Made by a program: the position numbers and the translations under genes. From JBBIJH01 sp037446075 (lineage in GTDB: Bacteria; Bacteroidota; Ignavibacteria; UBA10030; JAHEZR01), in NCBI GenBank assembly GCA_037446075.1, contig JBBIJH010000188.1:1-5175 (forward strand): a DNA stretch of 5,175 nt, read 5' to 3'. Shown piece by piece: positions 1 to 5,175 of this stretch (position 1 is its first letter; each line of letters opens with the position of its first letter). Below the pieces are notes generated by a model. It was not told the DNA's origin. It searched no databases and was given only the letters and a program-made list of their open reading frames with translations.

Positions 1-979
1 CGGAAACGCCGGGAACATAGCCTTCACACGGAAGTGTAATGAACAAGTCGGCGCCGACGGTGTCGTCGATGACCGGGACCGCACGCTGCTGGGCAGTCTC
101 GTCAGAAAGCTTCGCGCGGATAGCTGCCGCAACTTTGTTCGCATTGTCGCTGATGGCGATGGCGAGAGTTTCCATGAGACTGAAAGTGCGTGATTGATTG
201 CTGGTAATGCGCCAGTTGATGAGGCCGTGTGCAAGCGCTTCTATGATCTTTTCACGGCGGTCCTTGGGACATACCAGGCATTTGCCGAAGACGTTCTTGG
301 ATTCAATCCACTTTTCGTTCTTTAGTTTTTCGATGATGTCAGGATGTAGTTCTGGCTCATGTTGATTCAGAGACACAGAGAAAAGTGTACGCATGTCGAC
401 GGCTACATCGTAGACGAAGATACCCGACGACCGAGTCTGATCCGCCACCCACGTTCGACGGGGTAAGGTTCGTATGTTTGAGGTCAGGAATTCGGCAATT
501 TCCTTATCGGATAAAAGGTTCCCATTTGCATCGCGGACTCTTACTGGATGGTGATCGGGGTTGTCGCTCCGATCAAACGTGAGGTTTTCCCTAGAAACTA
601 CCCCGAGAAGTGGATGAAGAGGCCTCATGGCTGAAATCGACAATGGGCTTCTCCTCTTTACTGTGACTTCTCCTGTTGCGGCTTTCATCCAGCCGCCAAG
701 AAGCTGGTCGGGATACGACGGATCGCAGGGTGACCAAGGCTCACCCATACCCAGCTCTCCTTTCTTGCCGATCTCGTAGTTGAACGTGATTGGGGCCACG
801 GTTGTATTCAGACGAGACGTAACCATCTCAAGGATCGAGCGCTTTACTTGCTGACCGCTCGAGAACGGTACTCGCGTGTTGAATTGGGGATGGTAGTAGT
901 TTTTCTGTCCCTCCTGAACACAGAACACCGTGTGTTCGGCTTGACGAAGTCCACGTAGATACAAATATGGGGAGTTCAT
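1..979 (-). CDS. cas7: Cas7-family Cascade backbone protein (3' end cut off by window edge)
   Basis: This reading frame starts at the ATG at 979-977 and runs open through 326 codons to base 1, so the C-terminus and stop are missing. Cas7 proteins form the filament that coats the crRNA spacer in type I Cascade. The N-terminus reads MNSPYLYLRGLRQAEHTVF, followed by RVPFSSGQQVKRSILEMV at about residues 36-53. This fits the Cas7 pattern of an RRM-like first strand followed by a Ser/Gly-Gln segment leading into a helix. Residues 127-190 are polar and may be an insertion. C234 and C237 form a CLVC pair. Residues 254-266 (INWRITSNQSRTF) are rich in Arg, Asn and Gln and could contact RNA. At 326+ residues it already exceeds the usual I-C Cas7 (about 280-290). 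It is the last gene visible in the operon, 48 bases after cas8. The family call is good; the subtype is uncertain (I-C-like or Csp1-like). Confidence 0.78.
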   Translation of the reverse strand, partial: MNSPYLYLRGLRQAEHTVFCVQEGQKNYYHPQFNTRVPFSSGQQVKRSILEMVTSRLNTTVAPITFNYEIGKKGELGMGEPWSPCDPSYPDQLLGGWMKAATGEVTVKRRSPLSISAMRPLHPLLGVVSRENLTFDRSDNPDHHPVRVRDANGNLLSDKEIAEFLTSNIRTLPRRTWVADQTRSSGIFVYDVAVDMRTLFSVSLNQHEPELHPDIIEKLKNEKWIESKNVFGKCLVCPKDRREKIIEALAHGLINWRITSNQSRTFSLMETLAIAISDNANKVAAAIRAKLSDETAQQRAVPVIDDTVGADLFITLPCEGYVPGVS

Positions 980-984
980 AAATC

Positions 985-990
985 CCTCCT
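985..990 (-). promoter_or_regulatory. Ribosome binding site of cas7
   Basis: A perfect AGGAGG (read on the minus strand) lies 5 bases before the ATG at 979. It fixes the cas7 start and predicts strong independent initiation, which suits the subunit present in most copies in Cascade. The 48-base spacer in which it sits (980-1027) shows no terminator hairpin and no clear promoter, so cas7 is probably cotranscribed with cas8. Confidence 0.8.
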
Positions 991-1027
991 ATGTTGGGTT
1001 AATGGTTATTGTAATGAGTAGTTCAAT

Positions 1028-1420
1028 TCAGTGTTGTGGCAGTGCATATTTGAAACGCATCAGCGTTACAAACAACGGCACGTTATCATCGGGTACGTTG
1101 AGCATCACTTCGCTCACAATGGCGTTGCATACATCGGCGGTTGATGGGTCATCTTCCACAACCAGAGCCAGGGAATCAACAAGCTCTCTGCGATTCTTGG
1201 AGTTTAACAACTTCTCTACAACGTTTCCTCGCGTTGCCTTGGCACGTTTTTCTGATGCGGCATAGGTGTGGAGCATTGCGGAAGCTTTCTCCGCTAAGGC
1301 AAGTAAGTCTTTGTTGTTGAGCATGGCGATTATCCACGAAATGTAAATGGAATTGTTAATTTGAAATTCAACACCCTGTCTCTCTTTAGGCAGCTCACTC
1401 TTGTCGGGACGGCCGGGCAT
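1028..1420 (-). other. Possible internal start in cas8 giving a Cas11-like small subunit (speculative)
   Basis: In type I-C systems the small subunit Cas11c is known to be translated from inside cas8c. Here Met309 of the Cas8 candidate (ATG at 1420-1418) would give a 130-residue helical product, close to the roughly 120 residues of Cas11c. An AAAGGA sequence at 1438-1433 precedes it, but the 12-base spacing is longer than ideal. A second candidate is Met341 (ATG at 1324), giving 98 residues with only a weak GTGG upstream. No separate small-subunit gene is present in the window. This is inference from a known I-C mechanism, with modest sequence support. Confidence 0.3.
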
Positions 1421-2344
1421 GTATTTACGAAGTCCTTTGGGTTCGATGCTTCGAAGGCCAATAACACCTTGCTGGCATGCGAAGGGAAATCCACGCTCTG
1501 CTTGGTATATTTCATCAAGTTTCTGATTTCGGAGCTCAGGGACTTTCCCGAAAAGTTGTCTGTAGATATCAGTTAGGCGATTCACTTCGGGAAGGTTGAA
1601 CCGAACGAATCCCACCGTCTTGTTCATCTGTCCGAAACTGTAAACGTAGCCAGTCAGAGGAGATTTCGAGAATCCTTTTGCTAGGGCAAACATTGTTCTC
1701 GTCCAGGGGAGCCTATCAAGAATTGCCTCGCCTTTTTTCCGTGCACTCACCGGATGAAAGTCCTTGGTTGGTCTCCTGGGGTCGAAGTCATCACCTAAAC
1801 GGTGACATATCCAGATGCCGTTCCATGTTTCTATCTTGTTGTCGATACCTTCACTCTGGTTGACGTATTTCCTGTAGAGCTCCCAGCCTTCTTCAATGAT
1901 CTCCATAAGCTCTTCGTTGTCAAACAACACATTGAGCCCACCTTCAATTCCTATACCGAAGGCTGAGCCAATCCATGAAGCATACATATCCTCTTCGTCC
2001 AGGGGAAGAATCATGTTTGATAGTTGACCGGATGTCGTTCCAACGATGTCTGCAGATGGATAACCAATAGCAAAGCTCATGTCTGGGAGAGCAGAGTTAG
2101 CTTGACTATAGACCTTGATCTTTGAATGAATCTCTTCGAGCCCCTTTTTTCGTGCTATAGGATCCTTTGTCTCCTTGCGGGCAATAAGCTGAAACAACGG
2201 GGTGTTTGCAGGACTCAGCAAGTATTTTGGGTCGTCGAAAAATAGCTTGAAAAATCGCTCTTCAAAATACTCTTTGACTGTGAGTTTCCGTTTTGACTGA
2301 AGTACATGATTGACAAATTTCTTCCCGATATGTGAGGTGTACAT
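1028..2344 (-). CDS. cas8: Probable Cas8-type large subunit of Cascade
   Basis: A 438-residue protein encoded between cas3 and cas7, the slot held by the large subunit in several type I operons. Cas8 recognises the PAM and helps recruit Cas3. No catalytic motif is visible and none is expected. Visible landmarks are a basic N-terminus with repeated Phe (FFKLFF at 31-36), a segment rich in Gly, Ser and Thr (residues 99-116, ADIVGTTSGQLSNMILPL), a Gly-rich stretch (GSAFGIGIEGGLNVLF, 126-141), and a C-terminal third from about 330 that looks almost entirely helical, like the small-subunit-like bundle of Cas8c. Cysteines are isolated (180, 290, 406), so there is no CXXC zinc finger as in Cst1/Cas8a1. 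It is shorter than typical Cas8c (roughly 570-600). It lies 18 bases after cas3 and has its own Shine-Dalgarno sequence. The call rests mainly on context, size and helical C-terminus; the closest named family may be Csp2. Confidence 0.68.
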   Translation of the reverse strand: MYTSHIGKKFVNHVLQSKRKLTVKEYFEERFFKLFFDDPKYLLSPANTPLFQLIARKETKDPIARKKGLEEIHSKIKVYSQANSALPDMSFAIGYPSADIVGTTSGQLSNMILPLDEEDMYASWIGSAFGIGIEGGLNVLFDNEELMEIIEEGWELYRKYVNQSEGIDNKIETWNGIWICHRLGDDFDPRRPTKDFHPVSARKKGEAILDRLPWTRTMFALAKGFSKSPLTGYVYSFGQMNKTVGFVRFNLPEVNRLTDIYRQLFGKVPELRNQKLDEIYQAERGFPFACQQGVIGLRSIEPKGLRKYMPGRPDKSELPKERQGVEFQINNSIYISWIIAMLNNKDLLALAEKASAMLHTYAASEKRAKATRGNVVEKLLNSKNRRELVDSLALVVEDDPSTADVCNAIVSEVMLNVPDDNVPLFVTLMRFKYALPQH

Positions 2345-2345
2345 G

Positions 2346-2356
2346 AGGAGTCTCCT
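2346..2356 (-). promoter_or_regulatory. Ribosome binding site of cas8 inside an 11-base palindrome
   Basis: Read on the minus strand, the 18-base gap between cas3 and cas8 holds AGGAG-A-CTCCT followed by C and the ATG at 2344. The AGGAG (2356-2352) is a good Shine-Dalgarno with a 7-base spacer and supports the chosen start. The CTCCT between it and the start is its exact complement. A weak hairpin (AGGA pairing with TCCT around a GAC loop) could partly hide the site, unless ribosomes finishing cas3 at 2363 open it. The palindrome may equally be chance. Confidence 0.65.
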
Positions 2357-2362
2357 GATTGG

Positions 2363-4528
2363 TCAAATGAACGTTTCAATTTCAGCAAGTCGCAGACCCA
2401 AACCGCCCCCCTTCGGCGGGGGAGGATCGTAACTTTCATCTGGAACGATTAGCGGTTCGGTCCCGTACTCCGAATGTCCGAAGTGGGTAAACTTCTTGTA
2501 TCGTGCCGCACGTTGGGGAATAGGGATCTCAAGTCTTACCCTGTCTTCATATTTTCCGGCTTCGTATTCTTCCCTATCAGAAAAGCAAATGCACGAAGCG
2601 GACTCGATATTGAGGGTTTCCATGAGAACTGAAGACGGATAATGACACAGTTCGGTCAAAAGAAACTCTCCGTCTTGCCAGACGAGGTGTGTATCAATGG
2701 GTTCGAGGTCAACCATCGGATATACAGCATCGATCATGCTCTGGACGTCTCTCTCGTGAAGAATGTCCCCGTCTGGCAGCTGTTCAAAGCTTATTTTGAG
2801 TATTTCTTTTTGGTAAGGCAAACAGTCGCGTCCATCTTGTGGCGGAGCAATTACGTGGATTGGTTTCAGAGTTCGTTCAACGAGAGTTTCAGGTGTCCGA
2901 CGCCGATTGATCCGCCCGAATCGCTGGATAAGTGAATCGATCGGCGCGCAATCTGTGATCATGACGTCGAAGCTGATATCTAGACTGACTTCCACCACCT
3001 GCGTCGCAACAACGATGCATGGACCTGGATGTCGTTCAAATTCACTCGTCAGTCTCTCCTCCAGACCAGCACGGTCGCCACGCCGAAATCTGCTGTGAAG
3101 CAACATCATAGGAATATCAGAATGCTGGTTCCTAAGTTCTGTAAATCTCCGCTGCGCTACGTCTACACGATTCGACACAACGAGGATCTTGTCTCCGCGT
3201 TTCAGTGCTTGGTTCAGAATCTCAAAAGCTGATTGCTCATCTGGGTGTCTATGGATGATATGTCGATCAAAGCTCTCCAGTTGCTGCGCGGTCAAACGAA
3301 GCTGAAATACTTCGCTCTCTCCCCCAAGTAGCTTGAGGGTTTCTTTATGCAGAGCTGTCGGCATTGTGGCTGTCCCAACATGCACACGGCATCCGAGTTT
3401 CAACAGCACTTTGATGATCTCAAGCACCATTGACTGAGCGACTCTTGAGTACGAATGAATTTCATCCAGAATCACATCCGTTCCTGCCATGTCAATTGCG
3501 ATCGTCTCAAATCCTCTGGTCCCACAAATTAATGCCGCAAGTTGATGCGGCGTAAGCACCTTCACTGCTGATCCTACCAGCGGCTGAAGTGCCCGTTCTT
3601 CGTACTCGTTCTTAGTATCACCAATGAGTCGTGAGGATGCGTGAAGCAGCCGAATATCCGTATCATGCGGAAATGATCTACCATCAGTAAAGCGTTTGAA
3701 CATTGCATTGATTGATGCCTGAAAAGGAAGAGTGTAAAATACTCTCCCTTTGCAGCGACGCATGAGGAAATCAGTCTTGCCGGCACCGGTCGGTGCTGAG
3801 ACGAGGGTGTGAGGCCGAGGATCTGACGCATCAATCTGCGAGAGCGGATATAAGGCCGACAAACGGTTATGGAAAAATGTGAAGTCTGGAATTTTGAATA
3901 GTGCCGATGAGTAACGTTCTGTCTCTCCGATCAGTGCGGAGGCAAAATGATCTGCACCAACGAGAAGACCTTTCCACTGAGACCACCCGGGTCCCTTCTT
4001 TGTGCAATGCTCAAGCACGAACTCAAACGCTTCCTTTGCCTCATCGAGATTGATCTGACGCGTACTTATTCCCAGAGCTTTCAAGATTTCGAGAGCGTAT
4101 GGTGACCATTCAGCCCACGGAGAGGCATGTCGGTTGAAAACTTCGTCTGCACCCTCCATGTTTACCATGTCAAGAAAACCTTGCTCCTTTTTGCCCTTCT
4201 TGACTGAGCGGTGATGCGCCACAATCATATCGGTGATGGGACCCCAATGTTCGCGCGAGAGTATTGGAAGAAAGAGCAGCGAAGCGTATTCATGCCTGAA
4301 AGGGATTCCCGGATCGTCAAACGCTCGCTTATAGAGCTTGCGCTGAAAGTCCGGGTGAGCCTTACCTATGTCGTGCAGGTAAGCACCCAGTCGAGCCAGT
4401 TTTGCATCTAAACCCAAAGCATAAGCAATTCTCTCCGCGACTGATGCCACGTGACGGAGATGCTCGATCAGAGTAGTCCCTCCGTTCCTTGAACTCTTAG
4501 CAAGTATCTCTACCAGCGGATTCATCAT
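2363..4528 (-). CDS. cas3: CRISPR-associated nuclease-helicase Cas3 (HD domain fused to helicase)
   Basis: Cas3 is recruited by target-bound Cascade, then unwinds and degrades DNA. This 721-residue protein has both modules intact. The N-terminal HD nuclease shows H23 or H26, H52-D53 with K56 (LHDIGK), H79-E80 (RHEYAS), H105-H106 (AHHR) and D193 (GADHFAS), the expected metal ligands. The helicase shows Walker A APTGAGKT (245-252), motif Ia LPFQASINAMF (267-277), VLTPHQL (324-330), DEIH (355-358), motif III GTATMP (385-390), LLHSRF (476-481), motif V ATQVVEVSLD (508-517) and motif VI QRFGRINR (535-542), with the arginine finger region kept. It should therefore be active. The ATG overlaps the cas5 stop as ATGA. 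No good Shine-Dalgarno precedes it, so translation is probably coupled to cas5; a second ATG follows directly at 4525. A Pro/Gly-rich stretch (703-710) near the C-terminus is coded by a palindrome. Confidence 0.97.
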   Translation of the reverse strand: MMNPLVEILAKSSRNGGTTLIEHLRHVASVAERIAYALGLDAKLARLGAYLHDIGKAHPDFQRKLYKRAFDDPGIPFRHEYASLLFLPILSREHWGPITDMIVAHHRSVKKGKKEQGFLDMVNMEGADEVFNRHASPWAEWSPYALEILKALGISTRQINLDEAKEAFEFVLEHCTKKGPGWSQWKGLLVGADHFASALIGETERYSSALFKIPDFTFFHNRLSALYPLSQIDASDPRPHTLVSAPTGAGKTDFLMRRCKGRVFYTLPFQASINAMFKRFTDGRSFPHDTDIRLLHASSRLIGDTKNEYEERALQPLVGSAVKVLTPHQLAALICGTRGFETIAIDMAGTDVILDEIHSYSRVAQSMVLEIIKVLLKLGCRVHVGTATMPTALHKETLKLLGGESEVFQLRLTAQQLESFDRHIIHRHPDEQSAFEILNQALKRGDKILVVSNRVDVAQRRFTELRNQHSDIPMMLLHSRFRRGDRAGLEERLTSEFERHPGPCIVVATQVVEVSLDISFDVMITDCAPIDSLIQRFGRINRRRTPETLVERTLKPIHVIAPPQDGRDCLPYQKEILKISFEQLPDGDILHERDVQSMIDAVYPMVDLEPIDTHLVWQDGEFLLTELCHYPSSVLMETLNIESASCICFSDREEYEAGKYEDRVRLEIPIPQRAARYKKFTHFGHSEYGTEPLIVPDESYDPPPPKGGGLGLRLAEIETFI
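2403..2425. repeat. GC-rich inverted repeat inside the 3' end of cas3
   Basis: Six C (2406-2411) and five G (2418-2422) flank the 6-base loop TTCGGC, giving a 5-base-pair all-GC stem. CC at 2403-2404 and GG at 2424-2425 can add two pairs across an internal loop. On the coding strand it is translated as PPPPKGGG of Cas3, about 40 bases before the stop. It may be a small palindromic element captured in frame, a hairpin that slows ribosomes or shields the mRNA, or simply a Pro/Gly linker. There is no T run after it, so it is not an intrinsic terminator. Confidence 0.6.
4525..4528 (-). other. ATGA stop-start overlap joining cas5 and cas3
   Basis: On the minus strand the cas5 stop TGA (4527-4525) shares bases with the cas3 start ATG (4528-4526). 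The 20 or so bases upstream (ending CCGAAACCTTTCT) have no AGGAG-like site, unlike the other three genes. This points to termination-reinitiation, which would tie Cas3 synthesis to Cas5 synthesis and probably keep it below it. Confidence 0.8.
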
Positions 4529-5142
4529 AGAAAGGTTTCGGATCGCAATGGATTAGAGCCCACGATGTGGAGCCAGCCGTACATCGGTTTGCTCTTGTCA
4601 AACCTATTGTACCCAACGATGAACGCATCCTCCTTCCGGCCGAATCGAAGCTCAAATCCATTATAACCCGCGTCGGGCTGGTCGAAATCTGCTTCTTCAA
4701 TGGCAGTTACTTCGGCACTCGGTAATAGAACATCTTCATTCCGACAGAGGCAGATGTGTTCATTCGCGGCCTTCTCTGCATCCCGTTTCTTCGAAAAGGC
4801 AAGGTAGAGTATCGGATCGACTAGAACGCCCCTCGTAAGAATAGAGCGGGGACGAGAGAGTTCGACGCTTTCAGTCTTCTTTGTGATTTTCTCAGGCTTC
4901 TGTTTAATTCCTCTTGGCTGCGTCTGTTCCTGTTGGCGTGAGACAGCCGCATATGTAAGGCGATGTCTCACAATACGCCCTTGCAAACCAATCTCTGAAA
5001 GCAGTTCCGGGAAGAGTTTTTTCTCAAGACCCTCAATTATGGATGGGGTCAGGAACTGCTGACTGAACGTCTCAATATCCCTGACGGCTGTCCATGGCTT
5101 GATGTACGCAAACGGTCCAGCGTAGCTGACAATGTAAATCAT
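4525..5142 (-). CDS. cas5: Cas5-family Cascade subunit (Cas5c/Cas5p-like)
   Basis: A 205-residue protein. Cas5 caps the Cascade filament by holding the crRNA 5' handle; in type I-C, Cas5c also cleaves the pre-crRNA in place of Cas6. The N-terminus has the Cas5 layout: a first strand (IYIVSYAGPFAYIKPW, 2-17), then FSQQFLTPSIIEGLEKKLF at 26-44, comparable to the ..PTPSA..G.LE.I pattern of Cas5d. HRLTYAAV (60-67) and RPRSILTRGVLVDPILYLAF (97-116) match the second half of the RRM-like fold and the step into the C-terminal part. Residues 68-97 are a Lys/Gln/Arg-rich, low-complexity linker that could touch RNA. Whether the Tyr/Lys/His residues needed for Cas5c cleavage are present cannot be settled by eye; H60 and Y64 are candidates. 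It is the first gene visible in the operon, has a strong ribosome binding site, and overlaps cas3 by 4 bases. The Cas5 call is good; the subtype is less sure. Confidence 0.85.
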   Translation of the reverse strand: MIYIVSYAGPFAYIKPWTAVRDIETFSQQFLTPSIIEGLEKKLFPELLSEIGLQGRIVRHRLTYAAVSRQQEQTQPRGIKQKPEKITKKTESVELSRPRSILTRGVLVDPILYLAFSKKRDAEKAANEHICLCRNEDVLLPSAEVTAIEEADFDQPDAGYNGFELRFGRKEDAFIVGYNRFDKSKPMYGWLHIVGSNPLRSETFL

Positions 5143-5150
5143 GATCGAAT

Positions 5151-5156
5151 CCTCCT
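5151..5156 (-). promoter_or_regulatory. Ribosome binding site of cas5
   Basis: A perfect AGGAGG on the minus strand lies 8 bases before the ATG at 5142 and supports that start. Only 19 more bases of upstream sequence are in the window. They show no recognisable promoter, so it cannot be told whether cas5 opens the operon or follows another gene. Confidence 0.8.
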
Positions 5157-5175
5157 AGGTTAGCACAATGCACCA

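Noticed and set aside
385..582. Plus-strand open frame of 65 codons within the cas7 region
   Set aside because: It is antisense to the open 326-codon cas7 frame, is of arginine-rich low complexity, and has no ribosome binding site or family resemblance.
1002..1265. Plus-strand 87-codon open frame opposite the end of cas8
   Set aside because: Ser/Thr-rich shadow of the cas8 frame with no convincing ribosome binding site; its length is what chance gives opposite a coding region.
2403..2425. GC-rich hairpin as a transcription terminator
   Set aside because: It lies within the cas3 coding frame, is not followed by a T tract on the transcribed strand, and two further operon genes lie downstream.
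2215..2439. Minus-strand 74-codon frame bridging the cas3-cas8 junction
   Set aside because: It lies in a different frame across two real genes, has no Shine-Dalgarno sequence, and its sequence is made of out-of-frame readings of the GC palindrome and cas8 start.
4497..4700. Minus-strand 67-codon frame bridging the cas5-cas3 junction
   Set aside because: Out-of-frame reading of cas5 with no recognisable content; the ATGA-coupled cas5 and cas3 frames explain the region.
5157..5175. Possible stop codon (TAA at 5162-5160, minus strand) of a gene upstream of cas5
   Set aside because: Only five codons would be visible, so an upstream gene cannot be supported from this window, although it would fit a longer operon.
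1..5175. CRISPR array or leader
   Set aside because: No regularly spaced direct repeats were seen on either strand; nearly all bases belong to the four coding frames.

Overview
The window carries the interference half of a type I CRISPR-Cas locus from an unidentified bacterium. All four genes lie on the minus strand, so the operon reads from right to left: cas5 (5142-4525), cas3 (4528-2363), a cas8-type large-subunit candidate (2344-1028) and cas7 (979 to beyond base 1, incomplete). Coding density is very high: a 4-base overlap, then gaps of 18 and 48 bases. I see no CRISPR array, cas1, cas2, cas4 or cas6, no transposon and no RNA gene. These parts, if present, lie outside the window.

The organism cannot be named from this sequence. 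Base composition looks close to balanced by eye. Three of the four genes have strong AGGAG or AGGAGG Shine-Dalgarno sequences at 5-8 bases from the ATG. That argues mildly against typical Bacteroidetes translation signals, but does not identify a phylum.

The best-supported gene is cas3. It has an intact HD nuclease domain followed by a complete superfamily 2 helicase. Cas5 and Cas7 are recognised from N-terminal patterns. The 438-residue third protein is called Cas8 mainly from its position, its size and its helical C-terminus, since it has no diagnostic motif I can see. By family knowledge, Cas5, Cas7 and Cas8 would assemble on a crRNA as a Cascade surveillance complex, and Cas3 would be recruited to unwind and cut the target DNA.

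The order cas5-cas3-cas8-cas7 differs from the canonical I-C order (cas3-cas5-cas8c-cas7), although the Cas5 N-terminus resembles the Cas5c/d pattern. The most likely home is a I-C-like or Porphyromonas-type (I-PGING: Csp1/Csp2/Cas5p) variant. This is inference and needs profile searches. Other points of interest are a possible internal start in cas8 that could yield a Cas11-like small subunit, a GC-rich palindrome coding for a Pro/Gly-rich stretch near the Cas3 C-terminus, and a CXXC pair in Cas7.
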